Positions 31,515 to 46,332 of a DNA stretch of 64,000 nt are shown piece after piece. The stretch is from contig JAJZGY010000001.1 of assembly GCA_021804785.1 (NCBI GenBank), positions 1 through 64,000 of the forward strand, in the 5' to 3' direction. The notes beneath the pieces are model-generated. The model saw only the letters and a list, made by a program, of their open reading frames with translations, made no database searches and was not told the origin of the DNA. Positions within the stretch are counted from its first letter, which is position 1. Each line of letters begins with the position of its first letter. This stretch comes from Pseudomonadota bacterium (lineage in GTDB: Bacteria > Pseudomonadota > Alphaproteobacteria > Micropepsales > Micropepsaceae). A program made the translations under genes and the position numbers.

Positions 31515-33302
31515 TTAATATACACGGGCCTTGGGTTTGATGTACTCGATGTCGTTCGACAGCGTATAACTGTGCACTGGACGATAGTCGATGCTGACAT
31601 CTCCGGATTTGATGTCGAGCCAAGCCAACGTATGCTTCATCCACTTGGTGTCATCACGTTCCGGAAAGTCTTCCCGCGCGTGCGCACCGCGGCTTTCCTG
31701 GCGATTGACGGCACCAGCTACGGTGACGGCGGCAAGGGCAACAAGATTTTCAAATTCGAGGGTCTCCACTAGGTCCGAATTCCAGATCATCGAGCGATCA
31801 GACACGCGAACGTCATCCTTTGCGCGATAGATCTCCGCAATTCGCCGCTTTCCGGATTCCAGAGTCTCTCCCGTCCGAAATACCGCAGCGTCTTCCTGCA
31901 TCGCGCGCTGCATCTGCATACGTAATTGCGCGGTCGGCGTGCTACCGCTGGCATGACGCAGCCGATCCAGTCGCTCCAGCGCTTCCTGCCCAGCATCCTT
32001 GCGCAGGGCCGCCTGCTTTTGATTGGGCGCGAGGTTCTTGGCACATTGCATACCTGCGGCCTTACCAAACACTACAAGGTCGATAAGAGAATTAGAGCCG
32101 AGACGGTTGGCGCCGTGAACCGACACGCAGGCGGCTTCGCCAACCGCCATCAATCCGGGAATTACGGTGTCGGCATTGCCGTCTTTCAAAGTCAGTGCAT
32201 CTCCCATGTAGTTGGTCGCGATACCACCCATATTGTAATGCACCGTGGGAAGCACGGGGATGGGTTCCTTGGTGACATCGACCCCAGCAAAAATGCGTGC
32301 GCTTTCAGAGATGCCGGGCAGTCGTTCATGGATGATCTTGGGATCAAGGTGGGAAAGATGCAGATGAATGTGATCCTTGAGAGGTCCAACGCCACGACCC
32401 TCGCGAATTTCCATGGTCATGGCCCGGCTAACCACGTCACGCGAGGCCAGATCCTTGGCACTGGGGGCGTAACGCTCCATGAAACGCTCACCTTGCGAGT
32501 TGGTCAGATAACCACCTTCGCCCCTTACCCCCTCTGTGATCAGAACACCGGCACCATAAATACCAGTGGGGTGAAACTGCACGAATTCCATGTCCTGCAG
32601 CGGGAAACCAGCCCGCAGCACCATAGCGTTACCGTCTCCGGTCTGGGTGTGGGCTCCTGTGCATGAGAAGTATGTGCGTCCATAGCCGCCGGTCGCAATG
32701 ATGACACGGTGGGAGCGGAAACGATGGATGGTTCCGTCATCGAGATTCCAGGCCATCAATCCGCGCACTGCGCCGTCTTCGACGATCAGATCGAGGGCGA
32801 GGTATTCAATGAAGAAGTTGGTGTCATGCTTTACACACTGGCCATACAGCGTGTGCAACATCGCATGGCCGGTACGGTCGGCCGCGGCGCAGGTACGCTG
32901 GACGATTCCCTGGCCAAAATTCGAGGTCATGCCTCCAAAGGCGCGCTGATAGATCTTGCCGTCCTCGGTACGGCTGAATGGCACACCAAAATGTTCAAGT
33001 TCGTAAACCGCCTCAGGCGCATTTCGGCACAGAAATTCTATGGCGTCCTGGTCGCCTAGCCAGTCTGAGCCCTTGACGGTGTCGTACATGTGCCACCGCC
33101 AGTCGTCCTCGCCCATATTGCCAAGCGAAGCCGCAATCCCGCCTTGCGCCGCCACGGTGTGACTGCGGGTCGGGAATACTTTGGTGATGCAGGCAGTTTT
33201 GAGCCCACTGGCAGCCGCTTCGAGAGTGGCCCGCAAGCCGGAACCTCCAGCTCCAACTACGACAACGTCATAGGTGTGATCGATGATCTCGTAAGCGGTC
33301 AT
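31515..33302 (-). CDS. sdhA: Succinate dehydrogenase flavoprotein subunit
   Basis: [57 protein letters not shown]. Confidence 0.97.
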   Translation of the reverse strand: MTAYEIIDHTYDVVVVGAGGSGLRATLEAAASGLKTACITKVFPTRSHTVAAQGGIAASLGNMGEDDWRWHMYDTVKGSDWLGDQDAIEFLCRNAPEAVYELEHFGVPFSRTEDGKIYQRAFGGMTSNFGQGIVQRTCAAADRTGHAMLHTLYGQCVKHDTNFFIEYLALDLIVEDGAVRGLMAWNLDDGTIHRFRSHRVIIATGGYGRTYFSCTGAHTQTGDGNAMVLRAGFPLQDMEFVQFHPTGIYGAGVLITEGVRGEGGYLTNSQGERFMERYAPSAKDLASRDVVSRAMTMEIREGRGVGPLKDHIHLHLSHLDPKIIHERLPGISESARIFAGVDVTKEPIPVLPTVHYNMGGIATNYMGDALTLKDGNADTVIPGLMAVGEAACVSVHGANRLGSNSLIDLVVFGKAAGMQCAKNLAPNQKQAALRKDAGQEALERLDRLRHASGSTPTAQLRMQMQRAMQEDAAVFRTGETLESGKRRIAEIYRAKDDVRVSDRSMIWNSDLVETLEFENLVALAAVTVAGAVNRQESRGAHAREDFPERDDTKWMKHTLAWLDIKSGDVSIDYRPVHSYTLSNDIEYIKPKARVY

Positions 33303-33321
33303 GGCGTGAGGTCCAAATTTT

Positions 33322-33696
33322 TCAAAGCGCGATGCGGTACATGGCGAATAGGCTTGCCGCGGCTACGGCCCAGGCGAATGCCTTATTGAGGACTAGAAGA
33401 ATGATTTTTTTTCCATCGTGATGGACGTAATCCTCGATCACAACCTGTACGCCAAGCTGCATGTGGACAACGGAGGCAATAACAAACAGCACCATCAGAA
33501 CCGCGGACACTGGGGCATGCAGAAAAGCCAGCACCTGGTCACGCGACGCACCGACGAGATTGAGCATGGAAAAACCCAGCCAGCACGACAAGGGCACAAG
33601 AGCTGCTGCGCTTACCCGCTGGCGCCAGAAATGCTCCACCCCTGAATGGGCGCTGCCCAGTCCTTCGACCTGGGAAAGCGGGGTGTGATAGGCCAT
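33322..33696 (-). CDS. sdhD: Succinate dehydrogenase hydrophobic membrane anchor subunit
   Basis: [45 protein letters not shown] ... [38 protein letters not shown]. Confidence 0.93.
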   Translation of the reverse strand: MAYHTPLSQVEGLGSAHSGVEHFWRQRVSAAALVPLSCWLGFSMLNLVGASRDQVLAFLHAPVSAVLMVLFVIASVVHMQLGVQVVIEDYVHHDGKKIILLVLNKAFAWAVAAASLFAMYRIAL

Positions 33697-34112
33697 CACG
33701 TACCTCCGAACAAGAACAGGCCGTCGAGATAAAAGCCCCCGGCCAGAACGATGGAAAGAATGATGATCGCAACGCTTAGCCGATTGGCAAAGCGCGGCGC
33801 AAAGCCATAGCCGAAATCCCAAGCCAGGTGGCGCACGCCGTTGAGCAGGTGATAGCAAAGCGACCATACGAAGCCGAACACAAAAAACTGCCCGATCCAG
33901 GTGAAGACCAGGTCGCCAAAGGTGGCATAGGCATCCGGGCCGCTGGCCAATGCCATTAGCCACCAGGCGAGACCCGCCAGACCAATGCTCAGTCCGACAC
34001 CGGTCGCGCGATGCACGATCGAGGTCATCATCGTCGGGCTCCAGCGATAGATCTGGAGGTGGGGTGAAAGCGGGCGCTGACGCGCCCCGGAGCGAACGGC
34101 GTTATCGGCCAT
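33696..34112 (-). CDS. sdhC: Succinate dehydrogenase cytochrome b556 subunit
   Basis: RPLSPHLQIYRWSPTMMTSIVHRATGVGLSIGL ... HLLNGVRHLAWDFGYGF. Confidence 0.95.
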   Translation of the reverse strand: MADNAVRSGARQRPLSPHLQIYRWSPTMMTSIVHRATGVGLSIGLAGLAWWLMALASGPDAYATFGDLVFTWIGQFFVFGFVWSLCYHLLNGVRHLAWDFGYGFAPRFANRLSVAIIILSIVLAGGFYLDGLFLFGGT

Positions 34113-34331
34113 GGAAACTTCCGGAAAGCTGGACAAACCGGGGCGGAGTGTAGGGGCCTAAGCCCTCAAGTCAACGTGCGGATGAAGACAGGATGAGCCG
34201 GGCCTTGCCGTCGGATTGTCGCACCGAAGGCACCCCAACCTCGGCTCGGCCCTAAATTGTCCCTAGGGTCAGGGGCGCTGATTGCCTCTGGTGCCTTGCG
34301 GCCACATCGAGAATCCGGCACTGCTGTAAGC

Positions 34332-34988
34332 ATGATCCCGGTCCGCATTGCGCCGTCCATCCTGTCCGCAGACTTCGCGCAACTCGGCGCGGAAGTGGCA
34401 GCTGTCGATGCGGCAGGTGCCGATTTCATCCACATCGACGTGATGGACGGCCACTTTGTGCCCAACCTCACCATCGGCCCCTTGGTGGTTCGCGCTCTAC
34501 GTCCCCATAGCCGCAAGAGTTTTGATTGCCACCTGATGATTGCCCCAGCGGATCCCTATATCGAAGCCTTTGCCGAGGCTGGCGCAGACATCATTTCGGT
34601 CCACCCCGAAGCAGGTCCGCATGTACACCGTACACTGCAGCTGATTCGAAGCTTGGGAAAGTCTCCGGGGATCGTCCTTAATCCGGCCACGCCGATCCAG
34701 GCGATCGATTATGTCCTTGATCTAGTCGATCTGGTTCTCATCATGAGCGTCAATCCCGGATTCGGCGGGCAAAAATTCATTGACGGTCAGCTGCGCAAGA
34801 TCGAGGCAGCGGCTGAGCGTATCGCCAAGACCGGCCGCCGGATCGCGCTTGAGGTCGACGGCGGGATCACGACCGCTACAGCTCGTCAAGCGGTGTCCGC
34901 TGGCGCAGATGTGCTGGTGGCGGGCACCGAAGTGTTCAAAGGGGGCAGGGGTCATTACGCCGCGAATATCGCGGCTCTGCGCGGATGA
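34332..34988 (+). CDS. rpe: Ribulose-phosphate 3-epimerase
   Basis: [70 protein letters not shown]. Confidence 0.97.
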   Translation: MIPVRIAPSILSADFAQLGAEVAAVDAAGADFIHIDVMDGHFVPNLTIGPLVVRALRPHSRKSFDCHLMIAPADPYIEAFAEAGADIISVHPEAGPHVHRTLQLIRSLGKSPGIVLNPATPIQAIDYVLDLVDLVLIMSVNPGFGGQKFIDGQLRKIEAAAERIAKTGRRIALEVDGGITTATARQAVSAGADVLVAGTEVFKGGRGHYAANIAALRG

Positions 34989-36712
34989 ACGAGGTGTTGA
35001 TGGGCGCGGAGCGCCATGTACCGAAAGCACCAGGCGCCGCCCTGCCGCTGGCGCTCGTTCCAGAGCTTGCCGCGGCCGAGGCGGACCGTCTCATTACGCC
35101 ATGGCGAACAGCCTGGCGGCGTAACTGGTTCTATCGCCGGTTGCTGAAGGGTGAGCTGTGCGATCGGCTTCGCTACCAACCGTCTGATCTGCTGCCGCGC
35201 CAGCTCGAACGTGCCGAAATGTTGCTGCGCGGACGCTTTATGTTTGGTACGCAAAGCGTTGAAATGCAAAGTGGTTCTATATTTGACAAGCCGGCGCCGT
35301 CGGCGGCTTGGGCTCGGGCATTGCACGCCTACGAGTTCCTGCCGCCACTTGCCAATGCTGGCGGCGAACCGGCCCGCGTCCTGGCGACTAATCTCATCGC
35401 GCAGTGGCTTAAGCGCTACCGGCGGTATCGTGAACCGCAGTGGCAGACCGAGGTGACGGCCCGCCGGCTGATCAACCTCTTCGTGCATGGACGTTTTGTG
35501 ATTGCCAACTCGGATTTGGTGTGGCGGTCTGGACTCTTCGTGTCGCTGCATGAGCAGGCACGGCTGCTGGCACGTATCGCCCACAAGGCTCCGGAGGGCT
35601 TGGCCCGCCTGGAGGCTGCTGCAGCACTAACGCTGTCAGGAGCCTGCCTTGATGACGCGCCCGGGCGGTTAGGCCAGGGTTTGGCGAGATTTGAGGCGGA
35701 AATTGCGGCACAGATCCTTCCAGACGGTGGCCATGTGGATCGCTGCCCGGAAACCTTAATGCATGCTTTTCGGTACCTGGTGATGGGGATCGAGGCTGCC
35801 CAGGCGATGTCCCACCCCGTACCGCCCAGCCTTTTGTCCGCGCGCGACCGCATGGCGCCAATGCTGCGCTTTTTCCGCAATGGGCAGGGAACACTTTGCC
35901 TCTTCCACGGTGGTCATGAGGGGGACCGCGGTACCCTTTCGTCACTTCTGCAACGCGACGAGGCGGGCGGGATGCCGTTCGGCTTTGCCCCCCACTCTAA
36001 GTTCCAGCGGCTGACTGCCGCTAAAAGCTTTGTGGTGATGGATGTTGGACCTTTTCCAACCGGAGTCTATGCCAACGCTGCCCATGCCGGATGCCTGGCC
36101 TTCGAGTTCAGCTCCGGAGCCCAGCGTCTGGTGGTAAATTGCGGCAGCAGTCCAAATTGGGATGGGGCGCTGCGATCGACAGCGGCTCACTCGACCGTAA
36201 CCGTGGCCGATACCTCCATGGGCCAGGTTTTGCGCTGGGAATTTGCCAGTCGCCGGATCGGGCCGCGCCTCCTGGGCGGGCCCGATCACGTCGACAGCGA
36301 ACGCCAAGAAGCAGCACAAGGAACCAGCGTTTCTGCCAGTCATGACGGTTATTTGCATCGCTTTGGGTTGGTTCATGCCCGACAGCTCAGCCTCTCTGCA
36401 GATGGCACCAGGCTCATCGGCAAGGATCGCTTGCTCCCCAAGGTGACGCGCCGGCGGCGATGCCAGGTTGCGGCACGGTTCCATCTTCATCCCGACATCC
36501 GTGTCTCTCAGGCACAAGGCGGCGGGTTGTTGTTGAAGCTCCCGGGCGGGGAGGGGTGGCGCTTTCGCTGCAGCGGTGAACCAGCGATCGAAGACAGCAT
36601 CTATGTCGGAACTGAGACGCCGAGACGCTGCGAACAAATCGTCCTGACGGGTGAAGTGGGCGGCGAAACCCTGGAGCTGGTCTGGATGTTTGAACGGATA
36701 AGTGTGGCATGA
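34985..36712 (+). CDS. Heparinase II/III family protein
   Basis: NLISNHLL-type N-terminal domain and C-terminal heparinase-like [30 protein letters not shown]. Confidence 0.88.
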   Translation: MNEVLMGAERHVPKAPGAALPLALVPELAAAEADRLITPWRTAWRRNWFYRRLLKGELCDRLRYQPSDLLPRQLERAEMLLRGRFMFGTQSVEMQSGSIFDKPAPSAAWARALHAYEFLPPLANAGGEPARVLATNLIAQWLKRYRRYREPQWQTEVTARRLINLFVHGRFVIANSDLVWRSGLFVSLHEQARLLARIAHKAPEGLARLEAAAALTLSGACLDDAPGRLGQGLARFEAEIAAQILPDGGHVDRCPETLMHAFRYLVMGIEAAQAMSHPVPPSLLSARDRMAPMLRFFRNGQGTLCLFHGGHEGDRGTLSSLLQRDEAGGMPFGFAPHSKFQRLTAAKSFVVMDVGPFPTGVYANAAHAGCLAFEFSSGAQRLVVNCGSSPNWDGALRSTAAHSTVTVADTSMGQVLRWEFASRRIGPRLLGGPDHVDSERQEAAQGTSVSASHDGYLHRFGLVHARQLSLSADGTRLIGKDRLLPKVTRRRRCQVAARFHLHPDIRVSQAQGGGLLLKLPGGEGWRFRCSGEPAIEDSIYVGTETPRRCEQIVLTGEVGGETLELVWMFERISVA

Positions 36713-37431
36713 CGCAGGCGTCCTGGTACTGGCGCGCCCGCGTAGTCAGTGCCTATATCGCAGCACGTTTTCGGCCGCTGCCCAAACTACATGACCGGCA
36801 GTGCAACATCTGCGGTTTTCATGGCCCGTTCGGACCCGGCGGAAAGGGTACGCGCAACGACGCAAGGTGCCCACGCTGCCGTTCTGTTGAACGTGATCGG
36901 TTGTTCAAATTATGGCTTGATAAAGAGCCTCAATCGCTTGAACAAAAAGATATTTTGCATTTTGCACCTGAGCGCAGTCTGACCTCCTTGGTTCGACCCC
37001 TTGCGCGCCGTTATCGCACTGCGGATATCGCCCCAGGTCGAGCCGATCTGGTGTTGAACATTGAACGGCTTGAATTGCCACCGGCAAGCGTAGAGGCCGT
37101 CATTTGCGCCCATGTGCTTGAGCATGTTGACGACGCCAAGGCGCTTGGTGAACTTTACCGTATACTGGTGCCAGGTGGCCTCGCGGTTATTTCCGTGCCC
37201 ATCGTTGAGGGGTGGTCTGCAAGCTACGAAAATCCTGCAGTCATCACGGCACAGGAGCGCGCGCTGCATTTTGGCCAGTGGGACCACGTCCGCTATTATG
37301 GAGCCGACTTGCGCGACCGTATTCGAGCGGGCGGGTTCTCTTTGCGCGACTTCACCGCGAGCCCGAGCGAGGGCGTGCGTCATGGCCTGATCCGCGGCGA
37401 TACTCTCTTTATTGCGCAAAAACCGGGCTGA
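36709..37431 (+). CDS. Class I SAM-dependent methyltransferase with N-terminal zinc-ribbon-like Cys pairs
   Basis: CNICGFHGPFGPGGKGTRNDARCPRCRSVERDRL; ICAHVLEHVDDAKALGELYRILVPGGLAVISVPI. Confidence 0.85.
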   Translation: MTQASWYWRARVVSAYIAARFRPLPKLHDRQCNICGFHGPFGPGGKGTRNDARCPRCRSVERDRLFKLWLDKEPQSLEQKDILHFAPERSLTSLVRPLARRYRTADIAPGRADLVLNIERLELPPASVEAVICAHVLEHVDDAKALGELYRILVPGGLAVISVPIVEGWSASYENPAVITAQERALHFGQWDHVRYYGADLRDRIRAGGFSLRDFTASPSEGVRHGLIRGDTLFIAQKPG

Positions 37432-37548
37432 TGCATGCGACACGGGAGCCCGGTTGGCGGGCTCATCGCGTTCCGACGTTGCAGCCCGAGGGGTGGGTTG
37501 CTATTCAGGACATGATATGAATCGGCCGTAAGGCCCAGGAGTTGTTCC

Positions 37549-38343
37549 ATGGTGCAGTTTACTTTGCCGCGTGGTAGCGAGCCCAAGCCGGGCAAGGTGT
37601 GGCCGGGACCGACCACCTCTAATGGCAAAAAACCCAAAAGAACCAAGGATTTTCGGGTATATCGCTTCAACCCAGATGAAGGCACCAACCCGGCCATCGA
37701 CACCTATCGAGTGGACCTCGAGAATTGCGGGCCGATGGTGCTTGATGCGCTCATTAAGATTAAGAATGAAGTCGACCCGACGCTGACCTTCCGCAGGTCC
37801 TGCCGTGAAGGAGTTTGTGGCTCCTGCGCGATGAATATTGATGGCAAGAATACGTTGGCCTGCACCAAGCCCATCAGCGAGATCTCCGGCTCGGTTAAGG
37901 TCTACCCTTTGCCTCACATGTCCGTAGTCAAGGACCTGGTGCCTGATCTGAACAATTTCTACGCTCAGTATGCCTCCATTGAGCCTTATCTGCAGACCAA
38001 GACCCCGACACCGGAAAAGGAATGGCGTCAATCTCCCCAGCAAAGGGAGAAGCTGAACGGGCTTTACGAGTGCATCCTCTGTGCCTGCTGTTCGACATCA
38101 TGCCCGAGCTACTGGTGGAATTCGGAGCGCTACCTGGGTCCGGCGGCGCTTCTACAGTCCTATCGCTGGCTCGCTGACAGCCGTGACGAGGCCAAGGGGG
38201 AGCGCTTGGACAGGCTCGAAGACCCCTTCCGTCTTTACCGCTGCCATACGATCATGAACTGCGCCAATACCTGCCCCAAGGGACTTAACCCGGCCGAGGC
38301 CATCGGCGAGATCAAACAGCTTCTGGTCAAGCGTAGCGTCTGA
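37549..38343 (+). CDS. sdhB: Succinate dehydrogenase iron-sulfur subunit
   Basis: [58 protein letters not shown]. Confidence 0.97.
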   Translation: MVQFTLPRGSEPKPGKVWPGPTTSNGKKPKRTKDFRVYRFNPDEGTNPAIDTYRVDLENCGPMVLDALIKIKNEVDPTLTFRRSCREGVCGSCAMNIDGKNTLACTKPISEISGSVKVYPLPHMSVVKDLVPDLNNFYAQYASIEPYLQTKTPTPEKEWRQSPQQREKLNGLYECILCACCSTSCPSYWWNSERYLGPAALLQSYRWLADSRDEAKGERLDRLEDPFRLYRCHTIMNCANTCPKGLNPAEAIGEIKQLLVKRSV

Positions 38344-38437
38344 AGGTCCGTCCCTGCCATTTGGCAAGATGGGCCAGTGTTCGCAGGGTCAGCTCTGCGC
38401 GCGGCGTTGAATTTGCGCGCGTCGCGGTGAGAACCTC

Positions 38438-38611
38438 TTAAAGCTCCACCATATCAAAGTCGGACTTGGGGGTCCCACAGAGCGGGCAAACCCAGTCGTC
38501 GGGAATGTCCGCCCAACCCGTCCCGGGGGCGATGCCTTCGCCGGGATCGCCCTTTTCCTCACTGTAAAGATAGCCGCAGGTGCGGCATTGCCAGGTTTTG
38601 TAAGCAGCCAT
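38438..38611 (-). CDS. Rubredoxin (57 aa), not in supplied ORF track
   Basis: Hand translation [57 protein letters not shown]: two CxxCG/CxLCG iron-binding pairs. Confidence 0.95.
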   Translation of the reverse strand: MAAYKTWQCRTCGYLYSEEKGDPGEGIAPGTGWADIPDDWVCPLCGTPKSDFDMVEL

Positions 38612-38672
38612 CAATAAGCGGTGCGTGCACCGTCCCTCACAGCAACGATCGGCCCCGCTGTCACAGGGCGAC

Positions 38673-39947
38673 CTATTCCATTACATAGCGTATCGGTATG
38701 GATTTGGGCCCGGAGACGAAATTCGCTTCTACCAGCCTTGGGGTTCCGCTTAGCTCCACGGATTTCAGACGCGGCAGGAGTTCTTCCCAAAGGATGCGCA
38801 TTTCCATTCGCGCAAGATGTTGACCGAGACAGACATGGGCGCCATAGCCAAAAGCGATCTGCTTGTTGGGATTGCGGTCAACTTTGAAAGCAAAGGGATC
38901 CTCAAACACGGTCTCGTCACGATTGCCGGAGGGGTAACAGAGCATGAGCCACTCACCTTTGGCCACCGGCTGACCTGATATCTCGGTATCAACGGTCGCG
39001 CTCCGCATGAAGTGCTTCACGGGTGTCACCCAGCGAATGGTTTCCTCGACAAAGCTTGGGATCAGAGAAAGATCAGCCTTGAGCTTGGCGAACTCCTTGG
39101 GGTTTTCAGCCAGAGCCCACAACCCGCCTGCTGTGGTATTGGAGGTGGTGTCATGACCGGCCGCTGCCACAATCGTGTAATAGCCCATGGCTGCGCGGTG
39201 GCTGAGTGGTTGGCCCTTGATTTGGCCATTGGCAATGACGCTGGCCACATCCTCGCGTGGGTGGACTCGGCGGTCCTCGGTCATGGCCTCGAAGTAACTG
39301 GTGAAGTCCTGAACCGTCGCAATGAGGCCCATCAGCATTTCGTTGGAGTCGAGAGGTGTTGCGCCCAGACGATTCATCTCCGGATCGGAGGTCCCGAACA
39401 GTTCCTGTGTCAGTTTGAGCATGCGCGGTTCGTCCTCAGGCGGAACGCCAAGGATCTGCATGATCACACGCAGCGGATATAAAAAAGCTATGTCTCGAGC
39501 AAAATCGCAGTTGCTTCCCAGTGAGGCCATTTTATCAACAGTCTGTCGCGCCAGATCGCGAATGCCTTGTTCCAGCTTACGGATGTTCTGGGGCAGGAAC
39601 CATGCTTGGGTCAGTTTGCGATGATCGAAATGGTCGGGATTATCCATCTGCACCAGTGAATAGACCAGATGTGGCGAGCCGCCGGTTAGCGCGCGCACCT
39701 TCTGGTCAGCTTCCTGTGTTGTCAGCGTGGTCGGCCGATCACCGTTGTGAAAAATCTCATTCTGACGCTCGACGGTGAGGATATCGGCGTGGCGGGTGAT
39801 CGCGAGGAAGGGATCGTACCCGGGAAGTTCAATGCGCCCGATAGGCATATTGTGGCGCAGCCAGCGAAACGCCTCATGCAGGCGCGTGTCGTCGGCATAG
39901 GCCTTGGGATCAACGATATTGGTAGCAATTTCAGCAGGAACAGTCAT
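38673..39947 (-). CDS. Cytochrome P450
   Basis: [19 protein letters not shown]-helix, EETIRWVTP Exx[19 protein letters not shown] heme loop. Confidence 0.96.
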   Translation of the reverse strand: MTVPAEIATNIVDPKAYADDTRLHEAFRWLRHNMPIGRIELPGYDPFLAITRHADILTVERQNEIFHNGDRPTTLTTQEADQKVRALTGGSPHLVYSLVQMDNPDHFDHRKLTQAWFLPQNIRKLEQGIRDLARQTVDKMASLGSNCDFARDIAFLYPLRVIMQILGVPPEDEPRMLKLTQELFGTSDPEMNRLGATPLDSNEMLMGLIATVQDFTSYFEAMTEDRRVHPREDVASVIANGQIKGQPLSHRAAMGYYTIVAAAGHDTTSNTTAGGLWALAENPKEFAKLKADLSLIPSFVEETIRWVTPVKHFMRSATVDTEISGQPVAKGEWLMLCYPSGNRDETVFEDPFAFKVDRNPNKQIAFGYGAHVCLGQHLARMEMRILWEELLPRLKSVELSGTPRLVEANFVSGPKSIPIRYVME

Positions 39948-40022
39948 CGCGGCTTCTCGACAGATGCGGACCAAGATTGTGCCGTCAGCCTCAACAGTGC
40001 AAGTGTGCCGTTGCGGCAGCTT

Positions 40023-40883
40023 TCAGGCGTTGCCAAGTACTCGGTTTCCGGCCCGCAGTCGCAAGATCTGCCAAAGCGCCGCGCTGGCCAGATTTGTGAG
40101 CCAGCTCTGTGCGGTAAGACCGCAGGCTTTGGCCACCATCTGCACTAGTTTTCTGACGTGATGGCGGCGGTAAAGCGCCACGGCCGTTGCGTTATAGGCC
40201 CGCGAATAGCGTGAGCGGTTATAGGGCGTGCGTGGAACATCTGAAGACGCCACGTTGGCACAGTAATAGGCATAGGCCAGCTCGTCGTCGTCAGATTCCT
40301 GAACGCGTGTGAAGGCCAGATAGAGCTTTTTCCATACCGGCAGATCTGCTTCCGGCTGTGCGTTCAGGGTCTCCAGAAACAGACGGTAATGACGGAATTC
40401 ATCCGCCGCAACGCGTCCGGCAATTTCCTTCAGCACTGGCTCATTGGTCGCGTCGCGAATGGCACTGTAATAGGAGGAAGTGCCACATTCGACGACGCAA
40501 CGCGCGATCATTTCCCCTCGACGAGAGCCCCGCACTGAGACCGTGTCCTGATTGGCAAAATGCGCTGGACGGTAGCCCGCGCGAAACCGGGAAAAGGCAT
40601 CCTGAAAATTAAATGTCGGATCGGCCATTTCCGCCCAGCGTCCAAGCACCAGACCATGCTGGATTTCTTCTTGTCCCCAACGGGCAAGGTCATGCAAGGT
40701 CTGGGCCGGACCTTCCTGAAACACCCGGGAAAGATAGGTTACGTAATCGGGAGCGTTATATTCTACGAGCGAGGCGGCCTTGACCGCAGCCAAAAGGCGC
40801 GCATCGACCTTGCTTGCATCGAATTTGTCCCAAGCAACGTCGTCCAGGCTCCAACCGCCGTGATAGATCGTGCCGTTCGTCAT
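40023..40883 (-). CDS. Ferritin-like/acyl-ACP-desaturase-like diiron carboxylate protein
   Basis: Paired EEIQH and DEFRH motifs with upstream Glu (VEYNAPDY, VECGTSSYYSAIRD) in a helical protein. Confidence 0.75.
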   Translation of the reverse strand: MTNGTIYHGGWSLDDVAWDKFDASKVDARLLAAVKAASLVEYNAPDYVTYLSRVFQEGPAQTLHDLARWGQEEIQHGLVLGRWAEMADPTFNFQDAFSRFRAGYRPAHFANQDTVSVRGSRRGEMIARCVVECGTSSYYSAIRDATNEPVLKEIAGRVAADEFRHYRLFLETLNAQPEADLPVWKKLYLAFTRVQESDDDELAYAYYCANVASSDVPRTPYNRSRYSRAYNATAVALYRRHHVRKLVQMVAKACGLTAQSWLTNLASAALWQILRLRAGNRVLGNA

Positions 40884-40965
40884 GGCTGTCCATCCATGTT
40901 TGTGCCCTATCCTTTATGAAGGAGAGCTTAGCAAATTCGTCCCCCCCAAGGAAACCGACGGCGCA

Positions 40966-41378
40966 TTACTGTATTGACAGGTAACCCTGTAACAGTTCCA
41001 GGGCGTTCAGCGTTGCAACCGCCTTTTGCCGGGTGGTCTCGGATTTGGCTTGCAACACGTCCTCATGGGCGTCCTTCAGACGGCGTTCCACATCTTGCAG
41101 CGACACGGAAGCCAACGGAAACGCTTCCTCGGCCAGAATTGTTGCCTTGTCATTGGTCACTTCGGCAAAACCGGCCATCACAAAATAGCGCTCGTCACCC
41201 TTTGGTCCGGCCTTAATGTCGATCATTCCGGGCTTGAGCGTCGAGATGACTGGAGCATGGCCAATGCCGACACCGAAATAGCCTTCGCTGCCGGGCAGGG
41301 TGATCATCTCCGCATCCCCCGACAGCAACAGCCGTTCGGGGGAGACAATATCAAAGGGAATTTTCTCTGCCATGGCCA

Positions 41379-41379
<1 letters not shown>
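40966..41379 (-). CDS. atpC: F1 ATP synthase epsilon subunit
   Basis: KIPFDIVSPERLLLSGDAEMITLPGSEGYFGVGIGHAPVISTLKPGMI. Confidence 0.96.
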
Positions 41380-42839
<1,460 letters not shown>

Positions 42840-42967
42840 TCATCGTGTGGTGCGATCGGCCCCAGCCTGGGCACCAGCGAACTTACTCGCATTTTGGCAC
42901 ATCCATTTTTCCAGTTGTTGCCATCGTGTTCGGTGGCAAGGCCGGTCCTGCGGTCTGCTGTGCCTAT

Positions 42968-43846
42968 TCAGACCGCTTCCGCGCCCGATATGATCTCGAT
43001 CAATTCCTTCGTGATCATGGCCTGGCGCGTGCGGTTATACTCCAGTGTTAGTCCGTCGATCACTTCGCCCGCATTGCGCGTGGCCGAGTCCATGGCGCGC
43101 ATTTTGGAACCAAATTCTCCTGCCACGTTCTCAAGCAGCCCACGGAAGATCTGTACCGAAATATTGCGTGGCAGAAGTTCAGCGAGAATTGCAGCTTCAT
43201 CCGGCTCATAATCGTACACGACCTTTGCCGGTCCAACTGCCACGCTCTCATCGATGGGCGCAGGAATAAGACGCTGTGCGATGGGTTGCTGACTCATGAT
43301 CGATTTGAACTGCGAATAGAGCATGGTGCAGATGTCAAACTCGCCATTGTCAAACATTTCCAGAATGCGCTCGCTGATCCTTTGTGCATCGGCGAAGCTG
43401 ATACGGCGAACGCCCATAAAGTCGATGGTGTCCACGATCATGCTGCCATACTGACGACGCAGCTGGTCACGCCCCTTGCGTCCAACACAAAGAATGCGCA
43501 CGTCTTTGCCGTCGCTGACGAGTTCGGCGATCTGTCGGCGGGCAAGGCGTACGATGTTGGAATTGAAAGCGCCGCAGAGGCCACGATCGGCGGTCATAAC
43601 GACGACCAGATGGCGCTGGCTGGCGCCGGTGCCGATCAGCAGGCGCGGACCTGCCGGGTTGTCACGCATCCCCGAAGCAAGTCCGGCGATGACGCTGGCG
43701 AGCTTCAGCGCATAGGGACGGGCTGCTTCGGCCGCTTCTTGCGCACGGCGCAGTTTCGAGGCCGCAACCATTTGCTGCGCCTTGGTGATTTTACGGATCG
43801 CCTTCACGCTTGCGATACGTTTACGGAATGTGATGAGACTGGGCAT
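42968..43846 (-). CDS. atpG: F1 ATP synthase gamma subunit
   Basis: [95 protein letters not shown]. Confidence 0.98.
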   Translation of the reverse strand: MPSLITFRKRIASVKAIRKITKAQQMVAASKLRRAQEAAEAARPYALKLASVIAGLASGMRDNPAGPRLLIGTGASQRHLVVVMTADRGLCGAFNSNIVRLARRQIAELVSDGKDVRILCVGRKGRDQLRRQYGSMIVDTIDFMGVRRISFADAQRISERILEMFDNGEFDICTMLYSQFKSIMSQQPIAQRLIPAPIDESVAVGPAKVVYDYEPDEAAILAELLPRNISVQIFRGLLENVAGEFGSKMRAMDSATRNAGEVIDGLTLEYNRTRQAMITKELIEIISGAEAV

Positions 43847-43855
43847 ACCCGGTCC

Positions 43856-45388
<1,533 letters not shown>

Positions 45389-45439
45389 GCTCGTTTTCCT
45401 CGTGCCATATTGGGGGCTGCACTAACGCGCAGCCAAATA

Positions 45440-45994
45440 CTATCCGCGCATAGCCACGCGCAATGCGTTCAGCTTGGTGCGCAGGCTTGAATCAATCATC
45501 CGCGAGCCGACTTGAACCACCAAGCCGCCGAGCAGTCCCGGATCAACCTGGGTAGCAAGACGGGCCTCCCGTCCCAGCTTGGCGCTCAATGCCGCCTTGA
45601 GCTGACCAACCTCGTCATCATTGAGGGGGCGGGCACTAATAACCTGCGCCTGTACTTCGCCGCGCTGGCGGGCAAGCCGTGCCTCATAGGCACGGATCAC
45701 ATCGGTAATTGCAAACAGACGGCGGCGACGCACCAGCGTCAGGATAAATTGCCGGGTTAATGGTGCCGCCTGCATGCGCTCCAGAATGGCAGTCATTCCT
45801 TTGGTCTGCTCATCACGGCTGAACACCGGGGCCCGGACCAGGCGACGCAGGTCCTCGCTCTCTTCGATCATGCCGCGCAGGGCGGTCAAATCCCGTTCCA
45901 CCTGCTCGACAACGCGCTCTTCCTGAGCGAGTTCGAACACGGCCGTGGCGTAACGCCCGGCCAGGCCCTGATCAAGTGAGAGTTCTGTCGCCAC
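45440..45994 (-). CDS. atpH: F1 ATP synthase delta subunit
   Basis: GLAGRYATAVFELAQEE ... VDPGLLGGLVVQVGSRMIDSSLRTKLNALRVAM. Confidence 0.95.
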   Translation of the reverse strand: MATELSLDQGLAGRYATAVFELAQEERVVEQVERDLTALRGMIEESEDLRRLVRAPVFSRDEQTKGMTAILERMQAAPLTRQFILTLVRRRRLFAITDVIRAYEARLARQRGEVQAQVISARPLNDDEVGQLKAALSAKLGREARLATQVDPGLLGGLVVQVGSRMIDSSLRTKLNALRVAMRG

Positions 45995-46332
45995 TGGCGC
46001 CCCTCTGTCGGTGGCCGCCCAGGAATCACGCGGCCGATGCTAACGCTTGGATTGATTGGAATATTTAGGCTGCGTGGCAGATCGGTAATCTGCGACGCGC
46101 GAGGCACTTAGCATGAGGGTGTGTCAGGTGCAACAATCTGGCGGGCTGGAAGCATAGCCGCGGCGTCGCGCCGCTCTCCATTGCCTTTGTCCGGGGCGCC
46201 CCCCAAAGCCTGCATGAGCCCGCAAAATTGGCCGCCCCCCTTGGGCTTGGCTCGGGGTCCGGCGTATCCTTGCCCCTCACCGGTTGCCGCGCCAAGCGGA
46301 TGGCCCCAATCCCCTCAACCAAGGACGAGTTC

